Positions 1 through 7,719 of a DNA stretch of 21,377 nucleotides are shown in pieces. Under the pieces are notes generated by a model. That model was not told the origin of the DNA and did no database searches. It worked only from the letters and a program-made list of their open reading frames with translations. A program made the position numbers and the translations under genes. Source of the DNA: a virus; IMG/VR virus record IMGVR_UViG_3300006925_000190, positions 1 to 21,377 of that record, one strand, 5' to 3'. Positions within the stretch are counted from its first letter, which is position 1, and every line of letters starts with the position of its first letter.

Positions 1-119
1 CTATTAAACCCACTATTAGTGATGATGAATTAATTCTTATGTGTCTTAAGAATGCTCCTTGTGGTAGCGATAGAAAACAGACAATAAAGTTAATTAAAAT
101 CTACGAGGAAAAAATTTAA
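1..119 (+). CDS. 3' end of a hypothetical protein (5' truncated)
   Basis: An open frame enters from the left edge, with its first complete codon at position 3, and runs 38 codons to a TAA at 117-119. The visible tail is charged and lysine-rich, ending in KIYEEKI. It contains two cysteines in a short NAPCGS stretch and MCL just before it. The stop overlaps the ATG of the next gene in a TAATG junction, which supports this being a real, translationally coupled gene. It lies upstream of the terminase, where T4 has gene 16, but the visible residues show no recognisable gp16 similarity. No function is assigned. Confidence 0.6.
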   Translation, partial: IKPTISDDELILMCLKNAPCGSDRKQTIKLIKIYEEKI

Positions 120-250
120 TGACTTTAGCACATGTCCTACTTTTCGGATCACTACCATTCATATGTGCCACCGCATATTTCGGGTACAGAAAAGGTGAAA
201 ATAACTATTATGAAACCGACGCCTACTCAGGAAATGGAACAGCGCATTAG
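119..250 (+). CDS. Small membrane protein, 43 aa
   Basis: The ATG at 119 overlaps the previous TAA (TAATG), and the frame ends at TAG 248-250. The product has one hydrophobic segment at about residues 3-22 (LAHVLLFGSLPF and onward), then a short polar tail beginning YFGYRKGE and rich in Tyr, Asn and Asp. It is predicted to be a single-span inner-membrane peptide with a short soluble C-terminus. Similar very short membrane peptides are common in marine T4-like phages, but I know of no assigned function. The overlapping frame beginning at 132 would use the same DNA. The TAATG coupling and the coherent transmembrane segment make this frame the better choice for 119-209. Confidence 0.62.
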   Translation: MTLAHVLLFGSLPFICATAYFGYRKGENNYYETDAYSGNGTAH

Positions 251-458
251 AATGCGGTATGCGTTTGCCATGTCTTCCTTTGGTAGAATGTTTCGTCCAG
301 ATCACATTACTTTGGAAATGAGATCATTATGTAATGAATGGTCTCAAATTGAAGATCAACCACCTCAAGGTGATTTGTATAAAGTTGATCGTTACTTTTT
401 AGAACTTTGGAAGAAAAAAAATGAATTTACTACTGCGTCCACTAGACCACCCAAGTGA
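210..458 (+). CDS. Hypothetical protein, about 82 aa, upstream of terminase
   Basis: The frame is open from an ATG at 132, but that start would bury the 43-aa membrane-protein gene. The ATG at 210 is preferred because AAGGTGA lies 12-13 bases upstream and the overlap with the previous gene shrinks to 41 bases. The product begins MKPTPTQEMEQ and is a soluble, basic, aromatic-rich protein. It contains FGRMFRPDHI in the middle and an LWKKKNEF stretch near the end. There is no signal peptide or membrane segment. The next gene starts at 421, inside its 3' end. It occupies the slot before gp17 where a small terminase subunit could lie, but it is half the length of T4 gp16 (164 aa) and I see no similarity. 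Confidence 0.6.
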   Translation: MKPTPTQEMEQRIRMRYAFAMSSFGRMFRPDHITLEMRSLCNEWSQIEDQPPQGDLYKVDRYFLELWKKKNEFTTASTRPPK

Positions 459-552
459 TCCCGTATGGTCGGTAATTATTCTGACATTTCTTGCTGCAGC
501 ATTAGCACTAGGATATATTGCATACATATTAAATATAGCATCTAAGGAATAA
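421..552 (+). CDS. Small membrane protein, 43 aa, coupled to terminase
   Basis: The ATG at 421 lies inside the end of the preceding gene. The frame closes with TAA at 550-552, which overlaps the gp17 start in a TAATG junction. The product starts MNLLLRPLDHPSDPVW and then has one strong transmembrane segment at about residues 16-39 (VIILTFLAAALALGYIAY and onward). A four-residue polar end (ASKE) follows. The N-terminus is proline-rich and lacks a cleavable signal. Placement directly before, and translationally coupled with, the large terminase suggests co-expression with packaging genes. Similar short peptides at this position are familiar from cyanophages, but the role is unknown. Confidence 0.65.
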   Translation: MNLLLRPLDHPSDPVWSVIILTFLAAALALGYIAYILNIASKE

Positions 553-2213
553 TGGCTGAAGATATCTATCTTGGTAATCCTAATCTAAAGAAAGCTAATA
601 CTCCTATTCAATTTACTCAGAAGCAAGTTCTTGAGTGGTTGAGATGCAAAGACGATCCAATATATTTTACTAAGAACTATGTAAAAATTGTTTCTCTTGA
701 TGAAGGTTTGGTGCCATTTAAAATGTGGCCCTTTCAAGAGAAACTAATTCAAAATTTTCACGAGAATAGATTTAATATCTGTAAGATGCCAAGACAGACT
801 GGTAAGTCTACAACTTGCGTATCTTATCTTCTACATTACATTGTTTTTAACGATAGTGTCAATGTTGGCATTCTAGCAAACAAAGCAGCAACAGCAAGAG
901 AACTTCTTAGTAGGTTACAAACTGCATACGAGAACTTGCCAAAGTGGATGCAACAGGGTATTCTATCCTGGAACAAAGGTAGTATGGAGCTAGAGAATGG
1001 CAGTAAGATATTGGCAGCATCTACATCTGCAAGTGCTGTCCGAGGTATGTCGTTTAACATCATCTTCCTCGATGAGTTTGCGTTCGTTCCAAACCATATT
1101 GCAGAGTCGTTCTTTGCCTCTGTTTATCCTACTATTACTTCTGGTAAAAGCACAAAGGTAATTATGGTTTCAACGCCTCACGGCATGAACCATTTCTATA
1201 GATATTGGCATAACGCACAACGAGGTAAAAACGAATATACTGCAACAGAAGTTCACTGGTCAGAAGTACCTGGTAGAGATTCTGCATGGAAAGCACAGAC
1301 TATTGCTAATACTTCAGAGCAGCAATTTAAAGTTGAGTTTGAATGCGAATTCCTTGGATCTGTTGATACTCTCATTAGTGTTGCTAAGTTAAGAAATCTT
1401 GTTTTTGATGACCCAATACAGAACAATGGAAAGGGCCTCGTGGTATATGAAGAACCAAAGAAAGACCGTGACTATATCGTAACTGTTGACACTGCGCGTG
1501 GCATTGATCATGACTATTCTGCATTTGTAATTTTTGATATTTCAGAGTTCCCATATAAAACTGTAGCGAGATATAAGAACAATGAAATCAAACCTATGCT
1601 ATTCCCAAATATTATTTTGGATATGGCAAAGGCGTATAACAATGCCTATGTATTGGTTGAGGTTAACGATATTGGAGAGCAGGTTGCGTCAATTTTACAA
1701 TACGATCTAGAATATGAGAATATGCTGATGTGCTCTATGAGAGGTAGAGCAGGTCAGCAAGTAGGTACAGGTTTTAGTGGTAAGAAAACCCAGATGGGTG
1801 TCCGAATGACCGCTGCTGTAAAGAAGACTGGTTGCTCAAATCTAAAGGCATTGGTAGAGGAAGATAAACTAGTAACCAGTGATTATGATATTATTGCTGA
1901 ACTGACAACATTTATTCAGAAGAAACAATCATGGGAGGCAGAGGATGGATGCCATGATGATTTAGCTATGTGTCTAGTTATCTTTGCATGGTTAGTTGCT
2001 CAAGATTATTTTAGAGAGATGACGGACAATGATGTTCGTAAAAGAATCTATGAAGATCAGAAAGATCAAATCGAACAAGACATGGCACCTTTTGGATTTA
2101 TTAGCGACGGATTAGACGATGAAACATTTGTGGAAGGTGGTGATAGATGGACTGTAGATAAAGAAATGTCATCCACATATGGAGATATGTCATATATGTG
2201 GGATTACAATTAA
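552..2213 (+). CDS. gp17: Terminase large subunit gp17
   Basis: This is the DNA-packaging motor and headful nuclease of T4-like phages. It docks on the portal gp20, pumps DNA into the prohead with ATP and cuts the concatemer. The product is 553 aa against 610 in T4. The N-terminal ATPase shows Walker A MPRQTGKST (79-87), Walker B IIFLDEFAF (170-178, catalytic E175) and the coupling motif VSTPHG (206-211). The C-terminal RNase-H-like nuclease has its acidic residues in TVDTARG (D313), LVEVND (E370) and GCHDDL (D469/D470), matching the T4 D401/E458/D542 arrangement. The start overlaps the preceding stop (TAATG), and the stop overlaps the next start in the same way. Confidence 0.97.
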   Translation: MAEDIYLGNPNLKKANTPIQFTQKQVLEWLRCKDDPIYFTKNYVKIVSLDEGLVPFKMWPFQEKLIQNFHENRFNICKMPRQTGKSTTCVSYLLHYIVFNDSVNVGILANKAATARELLSRLQTAYENLPKWMQQGILSWNKGSMELENGSKILAASTSASAVRGMSFNIIFLDEFAFVPNHIAESFFASVYPTITSGKSTKVIMVSTPHGMNHFYRYWHNAQRGKNEYTATEVHWSEVPGRDSAWKAQTIANTSEQQFKVEFECEFLGSVDTLISVAKLRNLVFDDPIQNNGKGLVVYEEPKKDRDYIVTVDTARGIDHDYSAFVIFDISEFPYKTVARYKNNEIKPMLFPNIILDMAKAYNNAYVLVEVNDIGEQVASILQYDLEYENMLMCSMRGRAGQQVGTGFSGKKTQMGVRMTAAVKKTGCSNLKALVEEDKLVTSDYDIIAELTTFIQKKQSWEAEDGCHDDLAMCLVIFAWLVAQDYFREMTDNDVRKRIYEDQKDQIEQDMAPFGFISDGLDDETFVEGGDRWTVDKEMSSTYGDMSYMWDYN

Positions 2214-2443
2214 TGGAGTTAGATGACGAATTTGGGTTAAGTCACTTATATCTTATAGAAAGAAAATGTAGATCCTGTGGTAAGACAAAAGATTTGATGA
2301 ATGATTTTTATCGTACTCATAAGGATAGAGGCGATTCACCATCAGCATATTCCTATGAATGTAAGATCTGCACTGGGAAAAGAGTTGTTATGAGTCGAAA
2401 GAAAAAGGATAAAAAAACCATGTGGTCATATCCAGATTGGTAG
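2213..2443 (+). CDS. Small zinc-ribbon protein, 76 aa
   Basis: The start at ATG 2213 is chosen because it overlaps the gp17 stop (TAATG). An in-frame ATG at 2198 would lie inside gp17. The product begins MELDDEFGLSHLYLIERK. It carries two CxxC pairs, CRSC (residues 19-22) and CKIC (about 50-53), separated by a conserved-looking DFYRTHKDRGDS stretch, as in a treble-clef or zinc-ribbon fold. The C-terminus is very basic (SRKKKDKK) and ends in aromatic residues. A zinc-binding, nucleic-acid-contacting role is plausible, and such CxxC modules also occur in HNH-type phage proteins, but no HNH residues are evident here. The function is not known. It is the last gene before the gp18 late promoter. 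Confidence 0.75.
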   Translation: MELDDEFGLSHLYLIERKCRSCGKTKDLMNDFYRTHKDRGDSPSAYSYECKICTGKRVVMSRKKKDKKTMWSYPDW

Positions 2444-2482
2444 TGTTCATAAGCAGTTTCCCCACTCAAAAAGGTCCAAACT

Positions 2483-2489
2483 CTAAATA
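2483..2489 (+). promoter_or_regulatory. Late promoter motif CTAAATA upstream of gp18
   Basis: CTAAATA matches the -10-like late element proposed for T4-like cyanophages and corresponds to T4 TATAAATA, read by gp55. It lies in the 83-base gap between the zinc-ribbon gene and gp18. Transcription would start near 2495, giving a leader of about 30 bases that contains the GGGAG ribosome site at 2515-2519. Confidence 0.65.
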
Positions 2490-2526
2490 TCTATAGACAA
2501 ATATTGGATTCTATTGGGAGTTAAAG

Positions 2527-4893
2527 ATGCCGCTTAACCTAGCATCTCCTGGAATTGTCGTAAGGGAAGTTGACCTGACCCAAGGTAGAGTAGATCCTAC
2601 ATCTACCAAGGCCGCAGGTCTCGTAGCTCCCTTTGCGAAAGGACCAGTCGAGAAACCCACACTTATTGAAACCGAAGCGGATCTCCTTGAGACATTCGGT
2701 TCGCCATATAAGGACAGCAACCACTACGAGTATTGGTTGACAGCTTCATCGTATCTCGCATATGGTGGCGTACTGAGAGTCGTTAGATCTAACGACACAG
2801 GACTCAAGAACTCTTTTGTTGGCGCTGCTAACAGTGTCACTATTAAGAGTGTAGACGATTATATTAACAAAGGATATTCTGAGGACAACATTAGTGGTGT
2901 CGTTCTTGCTGCTAGAAACCCTGGTTCCTGGGCAAATGGAATCAAGGTTGCCCTCCTAGACGGTCTTGCAGATCAGATTATTACAGGTGTTAATACCTCT
3001 GCTATTCTTGGATTTTCGTCTACTGCTAATGGTGGTCTTGCTGCTGTTGCCGGATACGAAAATGGTATTTCAGATATTGATCTGACTGTAGGTCTGGGTA
3101 TCACTCAGGCAGTACCTTCTGGAACAGTTGTTGCTGGTGTTGGCGCTACTTCACTGCTTGATGGATACCTTAAGGGTGTAATCACAGAAGTTGGTTCTGA
3201 TCAAGTTTCAGTTAAGCTTGTATCGCATGTCAGTTCTGCTGGGACAGAAACTTCTGTTGAGTATTCTCCTGGTGGAGTTTATGAATTCCAGAATAGTGGT
3301 TCATTCTCACTACATGTTCAGTCCACTGTAGGTTCTTCTAAACTTGGTTGGGTATCAGGAACAGTTTCTTACGGTTCTAGTTTTGCATCTAGTGATTTCT
3401 TCACGGCTCTGACTGGTGCAGGTATTACTAGTGGAGATGCTCGCTGGGTTGCAGCTGCTGCATATGATGGTAACATCGATTACACTGGTGCCACTGATTG
3501 GTTCGATAACCAGAGTATTACATTATCTAATGGAAGCACTATTGCCTGGAACTCCCTTGCAGATAGACCCGGTACTTCTTCATTCGCCGCGGCCAGAAGC
3601 GCCAAAAACGATGAAGTTCATGTTGCTTTAATTGACGACGCTGGTAAAATTACTGGCAATGCTGGCACACTTCTTGAGAAGTATATCTCAGCATCTAAAG
3701 CAAAAGATTCCGCATACTCTGCTGGTTCTTCTTCTTACTGGAGAAAACTTCTTGAAACTGCTAGTCAGTATGCATTTGGTGGTGGAGCTCCTGATGGTGT
3801 TGTAACAACAGACCTGGATGCAGACTTTGATCCTAAGACTGATGTTGCATGGGATCAAGACACTGAGAATGTTTCTTTTGCTTCTATCGGAAACTATCAA
3901 GCAACATTTGAAAAGGGAATTAACTACAGCGGCGCAACTGGAATTTCAAGTGAAAATGCGCTTAAAGTAAGCGTAGGAGATCTTTCTGCTGGTTACGATC
4001 TTCTTTCTAATAAAGATGCCTTTGAGTTAGATTTCCTGATTATGGGATCTGCTGCTCACGGTAAAGAAGCTTCTCAAGCACTTGCAAACAAATTGATTGC
4101 AGTTGCAGAATTAAGAAAAGATTGTGTTGCATGCATATCTCCATACAGAGGTGCCTTCTTAGCAACATCTGGAGATGGTGAAGACTTAACACTCAAATCA
4201 GATACTGTTACTTCTGCAGTAACTGCATTCTACTCTTCAGTCACTTCATCTTCTTACGCTATCCTTGATAGCGGTTACAAGTACATGTACGATCGCTTCA
4301 GTAAAGCGTTCCGTTATGTTCCACTCAATGGTGACATCGCTGGCTTATGCGCTAGAAATGACATCAACAATTTCCCCTGGTTCTCTCCAGGTGGTACTAC
4401 AAGAGGCGCAATCCTCAACGCTGTAAAACTTGCGTATAATCCTTCACAGGTAGAAAGAGACAAGTTATACTCCGCAAGAGTTAACCCAGTAATCTTCTCA
4501 CCTGGAGCTGGTATTGTTTTATTCGGTGACAAGACTGCTCTAGGCAAGTCTTCCGCTTTCGATAGAATTAATGTTCGCCGTTTGTTCATCTTCCTAGAAA
4601 AAGCGATTTCAGCTGCTGCAAGAGATCAACTTTTTGAATTCAACGATGAAATTACAAGAATCAACTTCTTGAACATTGTCGAACCTTTCCTCAGAGATGT
4701 ACAATCTAAGAGAGGAGTTACCGATTTTGTCGTAATTTGCGATGAGACAAACAACACCGCTGCGGTGATTGATAACAACGAATTCGTTGCTGACATCTTC
4801 ATCAAACCTGCTAGGTCGATTAACTTCATCGGTCTGACATTCGTTGCTACACGCACGGGCGTCAGTTTTGAAGAAGTTATTGGTCGAGTTTGA
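2527..4893 (+). CDS. gp18: Tail sheath protein gp18
   Basis: This is the contractile tail sheath subunit, which polymerises around the gp19 tube and contracts during infection. At 788 aa it is longer than T4 gp18 (659 aa), so the surface-exposed middle domains are probably expanded. The N-terminus PLNLASPGIVVREVDLT and the C-terminal block with INFIGLTFVATRTG and FEEVIG are the conserved sheath core that interlocks neighbouring subunits. The middle (about residues 100-470) is rich in Gly, Ser, Thr and Val, as expected for beta-rich protrusion domains. A GGGAG site lies 7 bases before the ATG, and a late promoter motif lies 38 bases upstream. gp19 follows after 35 bases. Confidence 0.96.
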   Translation: MPLNLASPGIVVREVDLTQGRVDPTSTKAAGLVAPFAKGPVEKPTLIETEADLLETFGSPYKDSNHYEYWLTASSYLAYGGVLRVVRSNDTGLKNSFVGAANSVTIKSVDDYINKGYSEDNISGVVLAARNPGSWANGIKVALLDGLADQIITGVNTSAILGFSSTANGGLAAVAGYENGISDIDLTVGLGITQAVPSGTVVAGVGATSLLDGYLKGVITEVGSDQVSVKLVSHVSSAGTETSVEYSPGGVYEFQNSGSFSLHVQSTVGSSKLGWVSGTVSYGSSFASSDFFTALTGAGITSGDARWVAAAAYDGNIDYTGATDWFDNQSITLSNGSTIAWNSLADRPGTSSFAAARSAKNDEVHVALIDDAGKITGNAGTLLEKYISASKAKDSAYSAGSSSYWRKLLETASQYAFGGGAPDGVVTTDLDADFDPKTDVAWDQDTENVSFASIGNYQATFEKGINYSGATGISSENALKVSVGDLSAGYDLLSNKDAFELDFLIMGSAAHGKEASQALANKLIAVAELRKDCVACISPYRGAFLATSGDGEDLTLKSDTVTSAVTAFYSSVTSSSYAILDSGYKYMYDRFSKAFRYVPLNGDIAGLCARNDINNFPWFSPGGTTRGAILNAVKLAYNPSQVERDKLYSARVNPVIFSPGAGIVLFGDKTALGKSSAFDRINVRRLFIFLEKAISAAARDQLFEFNDEITRINFLNIVEPFLRDVQSKRGVTDFVVICDETNNTAAVIDNNEFVADIFIKPARSINFIGLTFVATRTGVSFEEVIGRV

Positions 4894-4928
4894 TCGCCTT
4901 ACCATAAACTCAACGGAGAAACATTCCA

Positions 4929-5549
4929 ATGGCTATCAACCAACAAAATCCCCCAAAGACCGCAGACAGGACAATTGACAAATTTAAGTCAAGACTGTCT
5001 GGCGGTATTGCAAGACCTAATCTTTTTGAAGTGGTCTTGGCTTTCCCTGATGGGGTAGTAGACTCTTCAGTAAATGATCTTGACGCTAAGGCAAGATTTC
5101 TAGTAAAAGCTGCTGCTCTTCCCGCATCAAACATTGCACCGATTAGTGTTCCTTTCAGAGGTCGCACTTTAAAAATTGCTGGTGACAGAACATTTGATGA
5201 GTGGACAATCACCGTTATCAATGATACTGACTTTGCTCTCCGCTCTTCTTTTGAGAGATGGATGAACTCCATGTCAAAAGTATCTGATAATTCTGGTACT
5301 ACTAATCCAGAAGATTATACAAGAGACGCATATGTCAACCAACTTGGTAGATCTTCAGTAGCACCTAACTCTCAGGAATCTGATCAGAATTTACCTGTTC
5401 TCAGAACATATAAGTTCTACAGTGTATTCCCAACAAACATTTCTCAACTAGATCTGTCATACGATTCTTCAGATCAAACTGAGGAATTTACAGTTACTCT
5501 CCAAGTACAATGGTGGGAAGCTGCTGGAAACGGTGGAGATGTCGCTTGA
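4929..5549 (+). CDS. gp19: Tail tube protein gp19
   Basis: This is the subunit of the rigid inner tail tube, assembled on the baseplate and terminated before head joining. It is 206 aa against 163 in T4. The fold signature is clear: ARPNLFEV near residue 28, GDRTFDEWTITVINDTD (about 84-100, nearly identical to the T4 block) and a C-terminal TVTLQVQWWE strand. The extra length is in an N-terminal extension of about 25 residues (MAINQQNPPKTADRT) and a loop around residues 120-150. A GGAG site at 4915-4918 serves the ATG. It is probably co-transcribed with gp18. It is followed by an ATAAATA late motif before gp20. Confidence 0.95.
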   Translation: MAINQQNPPKTADRTIDKFKSRLSGGIARPNLFEVVLAFPDGVVDSSVNDLDAKARFLVKAAALPASNIAPISVPFRGRTLKIAGDRTFDEWTITVINDTDFALRSSFERWMNSMSKVSDNSGTTNPEDYTRDAYVNQLGRSSVAPNSQESDQNLPVLRTYKFYSVFPTNISQLDLSYDSSDQTEEFTVTLQVQWWEAAGNGGDVA

Positions 5550-5555
5550 TAAATA
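5549..5555 (+). promoter_or_regulatory. Late promoter motif ATAAATA upstream of gp20
   Basis: ATAAATA overlaps the gp19 stop codon and sits 30 bases before the gp20 ATG. Its context and spacing match the other late motifs in this window. Transcription would begin near 5561, giving a leader of about 25 bases. No strong ribosome site follows. Confidence 0.5.
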
Positions 5556-5585
5556 GTCTTTGATATCAAAGACGAAATATTTAAA

Positions 5586-7244
5586 ATGGCGAAACTCTTC
5601 GGATTTTCTATTGATGACAACGAAAAAACCCCCAAGGGTATAGTCAGTCCCATTCCCACCACAGGTGAGGGTGGGGCTGATTATTATATCCAAGGGGGTT
5701 TTTCTAGTCAAGTTGTAGATATTGAAGGTATCTACAAATCAGAACACGAACTAATTAGAAGATATAGAGAAATGTCACTCCACCCAGAGGTGGATAATGC
5801 TATTGAAGATGTTGTCAATGAAGCTATTGTTTCTGATCAAAATGATTCTCCTGTAGAGATTGATCTAGAGAATCTCCATGCTAGTGATGGTATTAAAAAT
5901 ATCATCCGTAAAGAATTTAAACATATCAAAGACTTGCTAGATTTTGATGTTAAGTCCCATGAAATTTTTAGAAATTGGTATGTTGATGGTAGACTATATT
6001 ACAATAAAGTAATTGATCTTCAAAAACCTGAAGAAGGTATTCAAGAACTTAGGTATATTGATCCTCTCAAAATGCGCTATGTGCGTAAAGAAAAGAAAGG
6101 ACCCAACGATAGAAATGATATTTTTACAAGTAGAGGTGAAAGAGAAGAGCAAAGAGTAGCTTTCCCTGAGATTGAAGAGTATTTCATGTATACTCCTAAA
6201 CCTCAGTACCCAACAAATATTGCAGCTCCTGGTGGTAGTCTTGCAATGAAGGGAGTTAAAATTACAAAAGATGCAATTACATATTGCACTTCCGGTCTTG
6301 TAGATAGAAACAAAGGATCAGGACTTTCATATCTTCATAAAGCAATTAAATCTCTCAATCAACTCCGTATGATTGAAGATTCTCTTGTCATCTATAGGTT
6401 GTCACGCGCACCAGAGCGTCGTATTTTTTACATTGATGTTGGTAATCTTCCTAAGGTAAAGGCGGAGCAATATCTTCGTGAAGTTATGATGCGGTATCGT
6501 AATAAGTTGGTGTATGATTCTAACAGCGGTGAGATTCGTGACGACAAAAAAATGATGAGCATGCTAGAAGATTTCTGGCTTCCTAGAAGAGAGGGTGGTC
6601 GTGGTACAGAAATTACTACACTTCCTGGTGGTCAGAATCTAGGAGAACTTGCTGATATTGAATACTTCCAATCTAAACTTTACAGATCTTTAGGTGTACC
6701 TGAATCTAGAATTGCTGGTTCTGGTGATGGTTTTAATCTTGGTCGTTCTAGTGAGATCCTGAGAGACGAACTTAAATTTAGTAAGTTTGTTGGTCGTCTG
6801 CGGAAGCGTTTTAGTGCCATGTTCCTGGATATGCTGAAGACGCAGTTACTTCTTAAGAATGTTATTACTCCCTCAGATTGGGAAGTAATGTCTGAGCATA
6901 TTCAGTTTGACTTTTTATATGATAATCACTTTGCAGAACTTAAGGATAAGGAATTACTTGAAGGTCGTCTTGGACTTCTTGCAATGATTGAACCTTATGC
7001 TGGTCGTTACTACTCTACTGAGTATATTCGCCGTCAAGTTCTTCGTCAAAGAGATCAAGAAATTGTTGAAATTGATCAACAAATTGAAGATGAAATTGCA
7101 TCTGGAGTTCTCCCTGATCCTAATCAACAAATGCTTGAGATGGAAGCAGGAGACCCAATGATGCAGGGACAAGAAGATCCTAATGCATTGCCAGGTCAAT
7201 CTCCGCAACCTCAATTGCCAAAAGCATCAGAAGGGGAGATCTAA
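5586..7244 (+). CDS. gp20: Portal vertex protein gp20
   Basis: This is the dodecameric portal at the unique head vertex, which initiates prohead assembly and is the docking site for gp17 and the neck. It is 552 aa against 524 in T4. Conserved portal stretches include SLHPEVDNAIEDVVNEAI near residue 65, ELRYIDPLKMRYVRK near 155, RLSRAPERRIFYIDVGNLPK near 270, and FWLPRREGGRGTEI with TLPGG near 330. The C-terminal 50 residues are acidic and rich in Gln, Pro and Gly (EAGDPMMQGQEDPN). No clear Shine-Dalgarno site precedes the ATG. A strong stem-loop lies in codons 13-40. Confidence 0.96.
   Translation: MAKLFGFSIDDNEKTPKGIVSPIPTTGEGGADYYIQGGFSSQVVDIEGIYKSEHELIRRYREMSLHPEVDNAIEDVVNEAIVSDQNDSPVEIDLENLHASDGIKNIIRKEFKHIKDLLDFDVKSHEIFRNWYVDGRLYYNKVIDLQKPEEGIQELRYIDPLKMRYVRKEKKGPNDRNDIFTSRGEREEQRVAFPEIEEYFMYTPKPQYPTNIAAPGGSLAMKGVKITKDAITYCTSGLVDRNKGSGLSYLHKAIKSLNQLRMIEDSLVIYRLSRAPERRIFYIDVGNLPKVKAEQYLREVMMRYRNKLVYDSNSGEIRDDKKMMSMLEDFWLPRREGGRGTEITTLPGGQNLGELADIEYFQSKLYRSLGVPESRIAGSGDGFNLGRSSEILRDELKFSKFVGRLRKRFSAMFLDMLKTQLLLKNVITPSDWEVMSEHIQFDFLYDNHFAELKDKELLEGRLGLLAMIEPYAGRYYSTEYIRRQVLRQRDQEIVEIDQQIEDEIASGVLPDPNQQMLEMEAGDPMMQGQEDPNALPGQSPQPQLPKASEGEI
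5624..5703 (+). repeat. Inverted repeat with nested hairpin inside the gp20 start
   Basis: AAAAACCCCC at 5624-5633 is perfectly complementary to GGGGGTTTTT at 5694-5703. Between them CAGTCCC (5645-5651) pairs with GGGGCTG (5673-5679), with one G-U pair, and CCC (5655-5657) can extend against GGG (5669-5671). The RNA would form a long two-tier stem whose 3' arm ends in a U run, like a terminator, but it lies in coding sequence 38 bases after the start codon. Confidence 0.6.
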
Positions 7245-7250
7245 TAAATA
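7244..7250 (+). promoter_or_regulatory. Late promoter motif ATAAATA upstream of the gp67-like gene
   Basis: ATAAATA begins at the last base of gp20, 31 bases before the ATG at 7275. It is the same heptamer found before gp20 and gp22. It would drive the prohead core genes from about 7256. Confidence 0.5.
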
Positions 7251-7274
7251 ACTTTATATCTCTGATTTATATCA

Positions 7275-7445
7275 ATGGAAGAACTAGTTAATATGATTGC
7301 GACGGATTCGTCGGCTGTGGATATCAGCGATCAGATCAAGGATCTCCTTTATCAGAAAGCTGCAACTAGAGTGGATGTAATGCGTCCAGCTTCTGCTGCA
7401 TCTTTGTTTGGAGAACCCACTCAAGAAACTGAGGATTCAGAATAA
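7275..7445 (+). CDS. gp67: Prohead core protein, gp67-like, 56 aa
   Basis: The ATG at 7275 opens a 56-codon frame that ends in TAA 7443-7445, overlapping the next ATG (TAATG). The product begins MEELVNMIATDSSA, followed by a helical stretch (IKDLLYQKAATRVDVM) and an acidic end (EPTQETEDSE). T4 gp67 starts MEGLIEAIKSND, has a similar helix and ends in a long acidic tail. The position immediately after the portal gene is the T4 gene 67 position. The identification therefore rests on synteny and weak N-terminal resemblance, and this copy is shorter than the 80-aa T4 protein. The expected role is a minor scaffold-core component cleaved by gp21. Confidence 0.65.
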   Translation: MEELVNMIATDSSAVDISDQIKDLLYQKAATRVDVMRPASAASLFGEPTQETEDSE

Positions 7446-7714
7446 TGGCAAGAACATTACTAAAAGGTGCAGAGGCAGCTCTGCCCACAACAAGTGGTAC
7501 TGCTACTAGTTTCTCTCAGGCATCTGCAGTCAGACTTGTAAATGATTCCAATCAAGCACATTTAGTTACTGTAGTAGAAACTCAAAGTGGATCTGTTGTA
7601 GGTTCAATGACTCTTCCAGGTAATTCTGTAGAAATTATTGAGAAACAATATTCACATTGTGTATTTGCTGCAGATGCAGCAGTACTTGGTGCAAAAGTAG
7701 GATTTACCGCATAA
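7445..7714 (+). CDS. Hypothetical structural-type protein, 89 aa
   Basis: The start overlaps the preceding stop (TAATG). The product begins MARTLLKGAEAALPTTSGTA and is rich in Ala, Val, Ser and Thr. Alternating hydrophobic stretches (VRLVNDS, HLVTVVETQ, VVGSMTLPGNSVEIIEKQ, CVFAAD) read like consecutive beta strands. I infer a small beta-sandwich of the kind seen in virion-associated proteins. T4 has gene 68 (prohead core, 141 aa) here, but length and composition do not match it. It is co-expressed with the prohead core genes, so a head or assembly role is plausible but unproven. There is no signal peptide or membrane segment. Confidence 0.72.
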   Translation: MARTLLKGAEAALPTTSGTATSFSQASAVRLVNDSNQAHLVTVVETQSGSVVGSMTLPGNSVEIIEKQYSHCVFAADAAVLGAKVGFTA

Positions 7715-7719
7715 AAAAA

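Noticed and set aside
132-209. ATG at 132 as the start of the hypothetical protein ending at 458
   Set aside because: It would almost fully overlap the TAATG-coupled 43-aa membrane-protein gene. The ATG at 210 has AAGGTGA upstream and a small overlap.
2198-2212. Upstream ATG for the zinc-ribbon gene
   Set aside because: It falls within gp17. The 2213 start forms the TAATG junction used throughout this genome.
7657-7719. Upstream ATG for gp21
   Set aside because: It lies inside the 89-aa gene in another frame and adds 21 Cys/Arg-rich residues unlike any gp21. The ATG at 7720 gives the T4 length.
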